From Anaerotignum sp. MB30-C6 (GTDB lineage Bacteria; Bacillota; Clostridia; Lachnospirales; Anaerotignaceae): a DNA stretch of 64,000 bases. The notes under the pieces are model-generated. The model was not told the DNA's origin and ran no database searches. It saw nothing but the letters and a program-made list of their open reading frames with translations. Positions 38,447 to 47,540 of this stretch are shown in pieces. The DNA lies in contig NZ_CP133078.1 of the NCBI RefSeq assembly GCF_030908465.1, positions 2,046,001 through 2,110,000 on the forward strand. The letters run 5' to 3'. Made by a program: the position numbers and the translations under genes. Positions within the stretch are counted from its first letter, which is position 1, and each line of letters opens with the position of its first letter.

Positions 38447-38748
38447 TTTTCACGCACCCTTTCTTCAAAGTTCTTATTCGTCAATATTTCAACCTTTGCA
38501 ATACTGTGGGTTGCGATGGGCCCAGACATCCAAAAAAACAAGATAATTAGAAATAGCTTTAGGCTGGCAAATACATTTATGCCTAAAATAATCAAACCAA
38601 TTATGACGAAGCCTAACCCAAGGGTATCACCCAAGGCAGCTGCATGCATACGGTTTAATACATACTTAAATCGAAAAATTCCTAATATAGAAACCAAAAA
38701 AATAACTAGACCAGCAATCATAAAAATTGCCGCTATCACTTCTCTCAT
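38443..38748 (-). CDS. mrpG: Mrp antiporter subunit G
   Basis: This is a small subunit of 101 aa with about three helices. Characteristic MrpG/MnhG segments are FLVSILGIFRFKYVLNRMHA and LGDTLGLGFVIIGL, with GPIATHSIAKVEI near the C-terminus. It sits in the F-G order usual for Mrp operons and overlaps both neighbours by a few bases. MrpG is needed for assembly of the complex in other bacteria. Confidence 0.9.
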   Translation of the reverse strand: MREVIAAIFMIAGLVIFLVSILGIFRFKYVLNRMHAAALGDTLGLGFVIIGLIILGINVFASLKLFLIILFFWMSGPIATHSIAKVEILTNKNFEERVREK

Positions 38749-39065
38749 TATTCCTTCGCCTCCTCTTCTTTTCTTTTTAAGAACAGTTCTCTACCTTTAT
38801 GATGCAGGGTAACAACATGACAAATAATTACAACTGCTAAAAAGCTTAATAAGGTATAAACTAATGCAACGTCAATCAGCCATACCTCATTTAAATAGGC
38901 TGAAAGAATACAAATCATGGCTGTTGTCATCGTACCGATCATATTAATAGCCATGATTCGGTCCGTGAATCTTGGTCCTTTAATTGCTCGGATCAATACG
39001 ATACAAACCCCCATAGCCAGCAGGCCCACAGCAATTTCCAAAACCAACTTTAATCCTTCACTCAT
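38748..39065 (-). CDS. mrpF: Mrp antiporter subunit F
   Basis: This three-helix subunit of 105 aa has the MrpF/MnhF signature IRAIKGPRFTDRIMAINMIG and a polar Lys/Glu-rich C-terminus. Its start overlaps the stop of mrpE by 4 nt and its stop overlaps mrpG, so E, F and G are translated as a coupled block. Confidence 0.9.
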   Translation of the reverse strand: MSEGLKLVLEIAVGLLAMGVCIVLIRAIKGPRFTDRIMAINMIGTMTTAMICILSAYLNEVWLIDVALVYTLLSFLAVVIICHVVTLHHKGRELFLKRKEEEAKE

Positions 39066-39526
39066 AACTTATCCTCCAACTTTCTTAATTCTTTAACGAA
39101 AACCGATTGATTCAAATCCTTTCCAAAGGATTTATCTAATGCATGAATCATATATGCATCGTCTTCAAGTTGAATTGTATATGTTCCTGGAGTTAAAGTA
39201 ATTGAATTTGCAAGAACGACTCTTGCAAGATCAGTTTTTATATCTGTTTTAAAATTTGTAATAGATGGGTCAATTTCTTTATTTGGGGATAAAATGATGC
39301 GAATTACAGCCAGATTGGATTTGACAATTTCCCGAAACAGTATCATTAAATACTTTATGTAAAGGGGCATATTTTTTAAAATGACTCTTTCTCTATTCAT
39401 ATGATAGTCCATATATTTACACATAAACCAATAAAGCCAAGCGCATATAGCAAGGCCAAATAATACAATCTCTAGGGTTATTTTACCATTAAATACAATC
39501 CATAATAAAAATAGCAGTACAAACAT
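39062..39526 (-). CDS. mrpE: Mrp antiporter subunit E
   Basis: This is the first gene of the operon and encodes 154 aa. Two N-terminal helices are followed by a soluble domain with the MrpE signature VVLANSITLTPGTYTIQLED. It is preceded by a strong promoter and a 5' leader of about 150 nt. Starting the operon with E-F-G and placing the antiporter subunits last is the order seen in Mbh/Mbs-like clusters and some clostridial Mrp operons, not the A-G order of Bacillus. Confidence 0.9.
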   Translation of the reverse strand: MFVLLFLLWIVFNGKITLEIVLFGLAICAWLYWFMCKYMDYHMNRERVILKNMPLYIKYLMILFREIVKSNLAVIRIILSPNKEIDPSITNFKTDIKTDLARVVLANSITLTPGTYTIQLEDDAYMIHALDKSFGKDLNQSVFVKELRKLEDKL

Positions 39527-40270
39527 ACCCTCATCCTCTCACATGTCAAAAAAATTACAATGATATTTCTTGAAAATCTACTACCATAATATAAGACACT
39601 TTAAAAACCTTTACGAAATCTTAACACCATATCTACATAAACTCCTGAATTTAAAAAAATTATGTTAATATCCAACTAATATATTATCTTCTCTACGGGG
39701 TTCTTGTCAAGCACCCCATAATAAGTAACAACTGTTTCTCACTATTTTTATACACAACAATATTTGTAATGTATGATTTGTATATAAATATTCTATTTAT
39801 AATACAATGTTTGTTATTATTTCATAATTTTTTCATGTATTTTATATGGTTTAAAATAATAAAAATTTAAAACTTCTTGTAAATTCAATAAAAAATGCAT
39901 TTCTTTATTTTATATTCTTATCTGACAACATTATTAAATTTATTGAATAGATAGCATTGATTTTTTAAATAGCAAATGCTGTTCTAGCACCTAATCAGCG
40001 CAACCTGTAGCAATATAAAATTTTTTTGTGCAATTTTCCACTTCAGTTCTGAAACATTTTTTCATTTTATTATTAAAAAAAATTCTATCTAAATCTAATC
40101 TTTTTCCGCCATTTGCCATATGAATTAGACACACTTTCATGATCACATATCAGAATTAAAGAAAATACTATTCCCCATTGCATAAATTATAACAAGGCTC
40201 AAATTCATTATCATACACCGTTTTTTTAAAGTGTAAAATTTCTTTTCCTTGATTATACTTTTCTTCAAAT
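39527..40270. other. Long AT-rich gene-free region holding the Mrp operon promoter
   Basis: About 740 bases lack any supported gene. On the minus strand TTGACA (39705-39710) and TAATAT (39681-39686), 18 nt apart, form a good promoter for the Mrp operon. Upstream of that (39720-40270) the DNA is extremely AT-rich with no convincing ORF, RNA element or repeat. Confidence 0.6.
39681..39710 (-). promoter_or_regulatory. Promoter of the Mrp-type operon
   Basis: TTGACA and TAATAT with an 18-nt spacer; predicted transcription start near 39674, about 150 nt before the mrpE start codon. Confidence 0.75.
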
Positions 40271-40299
40271 AAAAAAAGCATATGGAGAGAGCCATATGC
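40271..40299 (-). terminator. Terminator of the APC permease gene
   Basis: The 8-bp GCATATGG/CCATATGC stem (40278-40285 with 40292-40299) is followed on the minus strand by T7. Confidence 0.88.
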
Positions 40300-40342
40300 C
40301 TTATTAGGGAATAATGGAAAGCAATATAATAATATAGTATTA

Positions 40343-41668
40343 TTATGCTTTCTTTCTTGTTGTCAAATTATAAATCGGCAAACCAATTAAGGTTAAAACA
40401 ATACTACCAACAGCTATCATGCGAGTTGTTGAGCCTGACATGAATAGCTGATTCGCAACTACATAAATACCACTGATAATTGCGATTGCAGGAATTACGG
40501 GATACAGAGGAACTTTGTATGATCTTTCTGCATCAGGCATTGTTTTTCTTAAACGAATTACCGCAAAGAAAGTCAATGTATAGAAAATCCAACAAGTGAA
40601 AACCGCTAAGTCCGTTAATCTATTAAACTGACCACTTATGGCAAAAAGGCAAGCAATACCACCAACCAAGATGATAGAGTTTGTAGGAACCTGTGCCTTA
40701 TTAATTTTTGCAAGTGTGCTGCTAAAGGGCAAAGTTCCATTTTCCGCTAAGGAATAAGTTACTCGAGAGCCAGATAAGATAAAGCCATTTGCTGCACCCA
40801 ATACAGAAATCATAATGCCAACAGAAATAAGTTTGCCGCCGATATCACCAAAGATTGCAATGGCTACTGCCGATGCAGGAGCGGCTAAATTCATCAATTC
40901 GTTTGCAGGCAATACCCATAGATAAGCCAAGTTGATTACGAAATATACTGCCATAATGGCAGAAACACCACCAACAATTGCAACGGGTAAGTCCTTACCG
41001 GGATTTCTCATTTCACCTGCAATGGCACCAACATTTGTCCAGCCTTCAAAAGCAAACAAAATAGCAACCATTAACTGCCCTAAGATTATTGCTGGGTTTA
41101 AACCTTCTGCAACCATTGGTGTGAAGATGGGGTTGGCCCCAGAACCACGGATGAAACCAAAGACCATGAGTAAAATCAAAGGAATTAACTTACAAATAGT
41201 AAAGATAATTTGCACACCACCACCTACGGCAGAGCCAAGGTTATTCAGAATAATAACTGTGATAATTGCGCCAATGGCAATTGGCAATTGTAAGCCTTCG
41301 CCTACAAAAAGAGTGGCTTGTTGCGAAAAGATAACAGCTAGGGCTGCAATCATCGCAGGATAGAATAAAATACTTTGCATCCAACCTGCTAAAAATCCTA
41401 CTTTCTTTCCAAATGCTTCTTCTAGGTATACAACCATACCGCCGGTTTTTGGAATCATAATGGCAACTTCCGCAAAGGTCATAGCCGCTGCAATACAAAC
41501 CAAACCAGTAATCAACCATGCTAGCATACCTAACCCTGGGGCACCGCCGGTTGCCGTATAAATAGCCTGTGGTTTAAAGAAAACACCTGAGCCAATTACG
41601 CAACCTACTACTGTGGCCATAGCCGTGGACATACCAAGATTTTTTTTCAATTCTTGTTTCTTTTCCAT
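40343..41668 (-). CDS. APC-family amino-acid permease (SteT/LAT-like)
   Basis: This 12-helix transporter (about 441 aa) belongs to the amino acid-polyamine-organocation superfamily. The substrate-binding first helix has VVGCVIGSGVFFKPQ, with GSG in the unwound part, and the sixth-helix region has LFAFEGWTNVGAIAGEM, typical of the L-amino-acid transporter/SteT exchangers. ATG at 41666-41668 with GGAGG 8 nt upstream is the better start; the longer frame begins with TTG. A tandem glycine riboswitch with a terminator precedes it. The permease may therefore move glycine or a related amino acid, which is inference from the regulation. Confidence 0.92.
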   Translation of the reverse strand: MEKKQELKKNLGMSTAMATVVGCVIGSGVFFKPQAIYTATGGAPGLGMLAWLITGLVCIAAAMTFAEVAIMIPKTGGMVVYLEEAFGKKVGFLAGWMQSILFYPAMIAALAVIFSQQATLFVGEGLQLPIAIGAIITVIILNNLGSAVGGGVQIIFTICKLIPLILLMVFGFIRGSGANPIFTPMVAEGLNPAIILGQLMVAILFAFEGWTNVGAIAGEMRNPGKDLPVAIVGGVSAIMAVYFVINLAYLWVLPANELMNLAAPASAVAIAIFGDIGGKLISVGIMISVLGAANGFILSGSRVTYSLAENGTLPFSSTLAKINKAQVPTNSIILVGGIACLFAISGQFNRLTDLAVFTCWIFYTLTFFAVIRLRKTMPDAERSYKVPLYPVIPAIAIISGIYVVANQLFMSGSTTRMIAVGSIVLTLIGLPIYNLTTRKKA

Positions 41669-41732
41669 GTTTTCGCCCTCCAAAAAAATAATACTTTCAT
41701 TAATATTGCCAAATTAGCCTGTTTTTTTGCAA

Positions 41733-41773
41733 CAAAAAAAGGATACACAGACAGTATTTGCGCCTATATATCC
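41733..41773 (-). terminator. Expression-platform terminator of the glycine riboswitch
   Basis: On the minus strand GGATATA (41767-41773) can pair with TGTATCC (41741-41747), followed by T7. It directly abuts the last aptamer stem, as expected for a transcription-control platform. Confidence 0.8.
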
Positions 41774-41962
41774 TCTGTACCTTCACCTGAAAGCTTTACT
41801 TCGACGGCGGTCTCTTTACGAGACTCTCTCCAGAGTTCCATCCTTACAAGGTTCTTTGTACCTGAAAGTTTCTCCAAAAACGGCTCTTTTGGATTGCTCC
41901 ATCGGTTCTTACCTATTTTTATAAGATCTCCCTTGCATATCAACTGGCCTTATGTAATTTGT
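41774..41962 (-). promoter_or_regulatory. Tandem glycine riboswitch
   Basis: Two consecutive glycine-aptamer patterns are read on the minus strand. Aptamer 1 has GGGAGATC, then ACCGATGGAGCAA and GGAGAAACTTTCAGGTA. Aptamer 2 has CTCTGGAGAGA, then GACCGCCGTCGAAGTAAAGC and CTTTCAGGTGAAGGTACAGAG. The paired CTCTG/CAGAG closing stem and the CTTTCAGG core repeats are diagnostic. The order of promoter, two aptamers, terminator, permease is clear. The sense of control (on or off with glycine) cannot be read with certainty by eye. Confidence 0.88.
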
Positions 41963-41968
41963 AGAGTT

Positions 41969-41997
41969 AGTATACAATTTTCAAATAAACTTGTCAA
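41969..41997 (-). promoter_or_regulatory. Promoter of the glycine riboswitch/permease transcript
   Basis: TTGACA (41992-41997) and TATACT (41969-41974) with a 17-nt spacer; near-perfect sigma-A promoter. Confidence 0.85.
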
Positions 41998-42124
41998 TAG
42001 TTTAACTAATATTTTTTTTATTAAGATTAATTAATTTTTGCAATATCATGTTTGCAAAAAAGTATTACTTATTTACCATAATTCTTCATAATATGTACCA
42101 ATACCCCTACGTAAAGGTGATGAA

Positions 42125-43657
42125 ATGAGCAGAAAAACAATTATTACAGGCACGCTGATTTTAACAGCGGCTAATTTAATTACGAAATTCATGGGGTTTT
42201 TTTACCGTGTGTTTATGTCTAACGCCATTGGTGCAGAGGGAATTGGCTTGTACCAATTGATATTACCCATTTACATTTTAGCATGGAGCATTACCTCAGC
42301 AGGCTTCACCACTACAATCTCTCGCTTGACTGCCCAAGAAAATATTATGGGACAATCTGGAAATATTGGGAGAATTGTAAAGCAATCTATTATCCTTTCT
42401 GTATTGACCAGCCTTGTTGTTTCAGGATGTTTACTCTTATTTGCCGATGAGGTTGCTATGGTCATCTTAAAAGATAGCCGTGCCGCCCTGTCCCTTCGCT
42501 TGCTCGCCTTTGCAGTTCCCTTTATGGCAGCAGGTTCTTGCTTTAGGGGTTTTTTTCTAGGGCTGCAGAATGCCTTTGTACCAGCATTCTCTCAGGTTTT
42601 GGAGCAAGCAATTCGTATTTTAACCATTTATTTATTGGCTGGAATTTTTGTTCCTATGGGCCTTACCTATGCTTGCTGTGCCGCTATTGCAGGTGTGGTG
42701 ATCGGTGAATTTTTATCCTTTTCTTTTGTTGCAATCAGTTATTACCGCTTTAAAAGAAAGAAAAAAATGATTAAAAAACCAACACTTTCGCCTACTGCCG
42801 CCTGTAGTATGATTTTAACCATGGCTCTACCCCTTTCCGCAACAAGAATTGTTGGCTCTGTGCTTTCAACCACGGAAAACGTACTTATTCCCCGTCAATT
42901 ACAGCTTTATGGTCAAGGTGCAGCAGAAGCTTTAAGCTCTTACGGTGAGTTAACAGGTATGGCAATGCCCTTAATTTTGTTACCCTCAGCATGCCTAATC
43001 GCAGCCTCCGTTTCTTTGGTTCCAGAAATTTCAGAAGCTTGTGCTGTCAGACAAGATGAAAGAATTCGTCGTACAGTTTCTGTTACTTTTCTCTTTACCT
43101 TTATCGTAGGCATCGGAGCAGCGGCATTGTTTGCTGTTTTCCCAAGGGAGATTTGCTATATTGTTTATAACCGCCAAAGCTTGGGTGAACTACTTTTCCC
43201 CTTGGCATTTCTCTGCCCCTTTTTATATGCCCAAACAACCTTGCACGGCCTTTTAAACGGCATGGGAGAGCAGTTATTTTTATTCCGTAACAACCTGATA
43301 ACTTCTGCCATAACCATTGCCGGCATTTGGTTTTTTATGCCTCATTATGGAATCCCTGCATTTCTGGTTTCTTGGTCAGCTGGAATGGCATATTCTGTAG
43401 GTGCTTGTTTACATAAGCTATATTTGCGTACCGGGATATTCCCAAATTTAAGCGACTGTTTTATTAAGCCTCTGTTGGCAGGTGCGGCTTCTGGACTAAT
43501 CATCCGCTATATCATTCGCATCTCCACGCCGTCTAAGTTGCTTTTTTTTCTTTCCTTAATGGCTATGGGACTTCTATATCTCGTTTTCCTACTGTTCCTT
43601 GGTTGCTTCTCCAAAGAAAATATGGCAACATTTTTAGGAAAGAAAAAGAAGGTTTAA
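42125..43657 (+). CDS. spoVB: SpoVB-like polysaccharide/lipid-linked flippase (MOP superfamily)
   Basis: This membrane protein of about 14 helices (510 aa) belongs to the MVF/MurJ-related group; SpoVB is needed for spore cortex peptidoglycan in Bacillus. Typical N-terminus: GTLILTAANLITKFMGFFYRV and ..AIGAEGIGLYQLILPIY. Mid-protein LRLLAFAVPFMAAGSCFRGF and the C-terminal tail are also as expected. The start at 42125 has AAAGGTGATG upstream, a fair binding site. Related flippases act in teichoic acid or exopolysaccharide export, so a sporulation role is likely but not certain. Confidence 0.88.
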   Translation: MSRKTIITGTLILTAANLITKFMGFFYRVFMSNAIGAEGIGLYQLILPIYILAWSITSAGFTTTISRLTAQENIMGQSGNIGRIVKQSIILSVLTSLVVSGCLLLFADEVAMVILKDSRAALSLRLLAFAVPFMAAGSCFRGFFLGLQNAFVPAFSQVLEQAIRILTIYLLAGIFVPMGLTYACCAAIAGVVIGEFLSFSFVAISYYRFKRKKKMIKKPTLSPTAACSMILTMALPLSATRIVGSVLSTTENVLIPRQLQLYGQGAAEALSSYGELTGMAMPLILLPSACLIAASVSLVPEISEACAVRQDERIRRTVSVTFLFTFIVGIGAAALFAVFPREICYIVYNRQSLGELLFPLAFLCPFLYAQTTLHGLLNGMGEQLFLFRNNLITSAITIAGIWFFMPHYGIPAFLVSWSAGMAYSVGACLHKLYLRTGIFPNLSDCFIKPLLAGAASGLIIRYIIRISTPSKLLFFLSLMAMGLLYLVFLLFLGCFSKENMATFLGKKKKV

Positions 43658-43681
43658 ATATTACTTATCTTATTTTTCTAA

Positions 43682-43724
43682 AAAAAGTAGGGCTCTACCT
43701 CAACTGGGTATTGCCCTACTTTTT
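43682..43724. terminator. Terminator after spoVB
   Basis: The 12-bp AAAAAGTAGGGC/GCCCTACTTTTT stem has an inner TACC/GGTA pair and T-rich flanks. The rest of 43725-43930 is empty. Confidence 0.88.
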
Positions 43725-43930
43725 GTTTTGATTTTTGTATTTATTATCTTATCATCTATAAATTTTGCTTCTCGCCAGCTCTTAGCATTTAAAGTTACTA
43801 TCGAATTTTGCCCTAAAATCTCCCATTTCGTTGTAAGACAAGCATTTCGTGAATAAATGAAATCGCCCATTTGTTTTCACCATACAATCCCCTCCAAAGA
43901 AACCTTGTAGGACAAGATTGATTGGTACAA

Positions 43931-45205
43931 TTATAAGTTCACCAAGCCTTTTTCATACAATTTCTGCAAGGACATCATGATACCAAACTTAGCATGGTAC
44001 CAAGTTAAGCCACCTTGGAAATATACAGAGTAAGGAGGACGAATAGGGCCATCGGCACTAAGCTCAATGGAGGAGCCTTGCACAAATGCCCCTGCCGCCA
44101 TAATAACATCACAATTATACCCAGGCATGGCATAGGGTTCAGGTTTTACATAACTATCCACGGGGGCTGCTGCTTGAATCCCCTCGCAAAAAGCAATAAC
44201 ACCCTCAGCAGTTCCCAATTCCACCGCCTGAATAATGTCATGGCGTGACTCTCTACCATTGGGGATCACTGGGAATCCCAGCTTTTCGTACACATTTGCC
44301 GCAAATATGGCACCTTTTAATGCACCTGCCGTTACATTTGGAGCAAGGAAAAACCCTTGATACAAAGAACGCATAACATCCAAGCTGGCACCTACCTCCT
44401 GACCTAAGCCAGGGGCGCTCAAACGATAAGCACAGCGATCAATACAAGCCTGTGTACCGCAAATATAGCCACCTATGGGAGCTAGTCCGCCACCAGGGTT
44501 TTTAATTAAGGAGCCTACAATCATATCAGCCCCTACATCAGAAGGCTCAATAACTTCAACAAACTCACCGTAGCAATTATCCACCATACAAATAACATCA
44601 GGCTTAATTTCCTTTACAAAAGCGATTAGCTGACCGATTTTTTCCACTGAAAAAGTTGGACGCATCTGGTATCCTTTGGAGCGCTGAATGGTTACTACCT
44701 TTGTTTTATCGGTCATTGCCTTTCGGATATTATCATAATCAAAAGAACCATCGTCTAATAAGTCTACCTGTCGGTAGCTCACACCATATTCTTTCAAAGA
44801 ACAAGGTGATTGGCGTATACCGATTACTTCTTCCAATGTGTCATAGGGTTTGCCTGCTGGAGAAAGAAGTTCATCTCCTGGCAACAAATTTGCCGATAAG
44901 GCAATGGCAAGGGCGTGGGTTCCGCATGTAATTTGAGGGCGAACCAAAGCTGCCTCTGTATGAAAACAAGAAGCATATACTTGCTCCAAAGTGTCACGAC
45001 CAGCGTCGTTGTACCCATAGCCTGTAGTACCCGCAAAACAAGTGGCATCCACCCGCTCTTTTTGCATTGCTGCAATCACTTTACACTGATTATACTCCGC
45101 AATGGAGTCAATGCTCTGAAATCTGTCCTTTAAATTTTCTAAAATACTTTCACAAAATGCCTCTACCTCAGGGGCAATGCCTAACGCTTGGTACATACTG
45201 CTCAT
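43931..45205 (-). CDS. Methionine gamma-lyase family PLP protein (aluminium-resistance family)
   Basis: This PLP-dependent enzyme of the Cys/Met-metabolism superfamily belongs to the distinct group once annotated aluminium resistance protein (424 aa). The PLP lysine is in MIVGSLIKNPGGGLAPIGGY. Other marks: DATCFAGTTGYGYNDAGRDTLEQVYA at the N-terminus (locator only) and the C-terminal RPPYSVYFQGGLTWYHAK. The substrate is not established. In many Firmicutes this gene lies near miaA and hfq; here it follows topB directly (adjacent, no gap) and no hfq was found. Confidence 0.88.
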   Translation of the reverse strand: MSSMYQALGIAPEVEAFCESILENLKDRFQSIDSIAEYNQCKVIAAMQKERVDATCFAGTTGYGYNDAGRDTLEQVYASCFHTEAALVRPQITCGTHALAIALSANLLPGDELLSPAGKPYDTLEEVIGIRQSPCSLKEYGVSYRQVDLLDDGSFDYDNIRKAMTDKTKVVTIQRSKGYQMRPTFSVEKIGQLIAFVKEIKPDVICMVDNCYGEFVEVIEPSDVGADMIVGSLIKNPGGGLAPIGGYICGTQACIDRCAYRLSAPGLGQEVGASLDVMRSLYQGFFLAPNVTAGALKGAIFAANVYEKLGFPVIPNGRESRHDIIQAVELGTAEGVIAFCEGIQAAAPVDSYVKPEPYAMPGYNCDVIMAAGAFVQGSSIELSADGPIRPPYSVYFQGGLTWYHAKFGIMMSLQKLYEKGLVNL

Positions 45206-47398
45206 TTATTTCTTCTCTCCTTCATTTGCTTGCGGGGAATCATTTCCCTTTACAGTTGCATCTCTTATAAAATCCATTAATTCAATCCGCCCTTTTCCAT
45301 CAGCAGAAAAAATCATGGTTGCTTTTCCTTTTTCCCCTGTTTGGGGCAGAGTAACCCTAACATCAGGGATTTTTCCGTCTTTTAATACTGTTTGAATCAT
45401 TTTATTCGTCAGGTTTATTCCATAGGGCATAAGACTATCCTTCCAAACGGTAAACTTACAGCCAGACTTCCACCTTGTACAAAAATATGCTTTACTATTT
45501 TCCAAAACATCGCCTTCATTACAAACGGGGCATTTTCCCAAAGCTTTTCCATCTTTTTGTCTTCCCTTTTTCACTTCCTCAGGGAAAATAACGTTGGTTT
45601 TCCTTCGGACAGCATCACCTACCAAGAACGTGACATATCGTTTAATACTATCCATAAACCGCTGTTCTTCCATATTCCCCTTTGCAATGGAAGAAAGACC
45701 TTTCTCCCATTTTCCCGTTGTTTGGGGTGAGCTAAGTTCTTCGGGAACAACTTGAATTAATTGTCTGCCTTTTTCCGTGGGAATTAAGTTTTTCCCTTTT
45801 CTTGTAATATAACCCACTGCCAGCAAACGCTCAATAATCGCCGCTCGTGTTGCAGGTGTACCCAAGCCGCTGTCTTTCATCTGCTCTTTTAAAGCCTCAT
45901 CCTCAACGAAGCGGCCTGCATTTTCCATGGCGGAGAGCAAACTACTTTCCGTATAAGGTTTAGGTGGTGACGTTTTTTTCTTTAACGCCTTTGCCTCTAC
46001 AATGATATAAGTTTCGCCCTCTGACAAAGGCGGCAGCTTCTGCTCCTCATTGGTCTTCTCTTTTTTCGTCTTAACAGGAACCAGTTTTTTCTCTACACCT
46101 TGCCAACCATCATCCAAAACAACAGTCCCTTTGGATAAAAACCGCTCCTCGCAACAGCCGAAATAAACCTTTGTTACTTCATAACGATAATGGGGATAAA
46201 ACACACTGATAAACCTTGCCGCTACCAAAAGAAAAACATTTTTTTCCTCTTCCCCTAAGCTATCCAAACGGTGCCGTACATCTGTTGGGATAATGGCATG
46301 GTGATCCGTTACCTTTGTATTATCAACAATCCGCTTAGAAAAAGAAAGACCTGAATCAGTTAACAATGGGCTTGCGAAATCTTGAAAGAGTTTCGTTTCC
46401 CCTAACCGTTTCATGGTACTTTGTACTTTCCCCTTCATATCGTCACTTAAATAACGGCTGTCTGTTCTGGGATAAGTAATGAACTTCCTTTTTTCATATA
46501 ACCCTTGGGCAATATCCAAGGTTTTCTTAGCGGAGTAGCCAAATTTTTTATTGCACTCTCGCTGAAGCTCCGTTAAGTCATATAGTAAGGGTGCAGGTAA
46601 CCTTTTTTCTTCCTTATCAACCTTCGTTACTAAGGCATTTTGCCCCTCAACTTTCTTGGAAATTCCCTTGGCTTGTTCCTCCTTTTCAATTTTCGTTTGC
46701 TCTTCTTCATCTATCCAAAACCCTTGAAAACCGCCAAAATCGGTCTGAACTTCAAAGTAATCCTTAGAAACAAAGGCATCTATTTCTTTTTGTTTTTCTA
46801 CAATCAAAGCTAAAGTAGGCGTTTGTACACGGCCAATACTAAGAAGAACATTATAACGCAAGGTATACGCCCTGGTGGCATTCATTCCAACCAGCCAATC
46901 GGCCTCAGAGCGGCACTTTGCAGAATGATACAGTAAATCATACTCCGTACCATCTTTTAAATTGGCAAAGCCCTCTTTAATTGCTTGCTCCGTCATACTA
47001 GAAATCCAAAGCCTTTTAAAAGGCTTTTTGCATTTCGTAATATCGTAGATATAGCGGAAAATCAACTCACCCTCTCGCCCACTATCGGTGGCACAGACAA
47101 TAGACTCTATGTCTTTATCATTCATCCACTTATGCAGTATTTTTAATTGAGATCGGGTATTTTTAATTGCTTTTAACTCCATTTTTTCCGGTAAGATAGG
47201 TAAAGAGGCGAAGCTCCACTTTCTAAAAGTTTGATTATAATCCTCCGGCTCAGCCAAGGTTACCAGATGACCAATCGCCCATGAAATCACATACTTTTCA
47301 CCCATCAAAACACCATCGCCTTTTTGCGTCGCTCCCAGTGTTTTCGCTATGTCCCGGGCTACTGACGGCTTCTCGGCTACCACTAAAATTCTGCCCAT
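45206..47398 (-). CDS. topB: DNA topoisomerase III
   Basis: This type IA topoisomerase relaxes or decatenates DNA through a covalent tyrosine link. The Toprim domain begins MGRILVVAEKPSVARDIAKT (with Glu in AEKPS) and continues to CATDSGREGELIFR. The catalytic tyrosine is in FITYPRTDSRYLSDDM. C-terminal zinc-ribbon-like cysteines are in GKCPVCNEGD and YFCTRWKSGCKF. At 730 aa it is normal for Firmicute TopB. The ATG is preceded by AGGAGGTGG. It is co-transcribed with the following PLP enzyme. Confidence 0.95.
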   Translation of the reverse strand: MGRILVVAEKPSVARDIAKTLGATQKGDGVLMGEKYVISWAIGHLVTLAEPEDYNQTFRKWSFASLPILPEKMELKAIKNTRSQLKILHKWMNDKDIESIVCATDSGREGELIFRYIYDITKCKKPFKRLWISSMTEQAIKEGFANLKDGTEYDLLYHSAKCRSEADWLVGMNATRAYTLRYNVLLSIGRVQTPTLALIVEKQKEIDAFVSKDYFEVQTDFGGFQGFWIDEEEQTKIEKEEQAKGISKKVEGQNALVTKVDKEEKRLPAPLLYDLTELQRECNKKFGYSAKKTLDIAQGLYEKRKFITYPRTDSRYLSDDMKGKVQSTMKRLGETKLFQDFASPLLTDSGLSFSKRIVDNTKVTDHHAIIPTDVRHRLDSLGEEEKNVFLLVAARFISVFYPHYRYEVTKVYFGCCEERFLSKGTVVLDDGWQGVEKKLVPVKTKKEKTNEEQKLPPLSEGETYIIVEAKALKKKTSPPKPYTESSLLSAMENAGRFVEDEALKEQMKDSGLGTPATRAAIIERLLAVGYITRKGKNLIPTEKGRQLIQVVPEELSSPQTTGKWEKGLSSIAKGNMEEQRFMDSIKRYVTFLVGDAVRRKTNVIFPEEVKKGRQKDGKALGKCPVCNEGDVLENSKAYFCTRWKSGCKFTVWKDSLMPYGINLTNKMIQTVLKDGKIPDVRVTLPQTGEKGKATMIFSADGKGRIELMDFIRDATVKGNDSPQANEGEKK

Positions 47399-47471
47399 TT
47401 ACCCACCTCCTTTTTCGCCTTTCCAAAGTATACCACCCTTGCCCTAGAAAGGCAAACACTCCTTTGGTTGA

Positions 47472-47500
47472 TTGACATATATTGAAAATTGATTTAGAAT
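47472..47500 (+). promoter_or_regulatory. Promoter of the DegV gene
   Basis: TTGACA (47472-47477) and TAGAAT (47495-47500) with a 17-nt spacer, 41 nt before the start codon. Confidence 0.75.
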
Positions 47501-47540
47501 AGAATCACTTAAGAACGAATATATTTTACGGAGGTACGCT

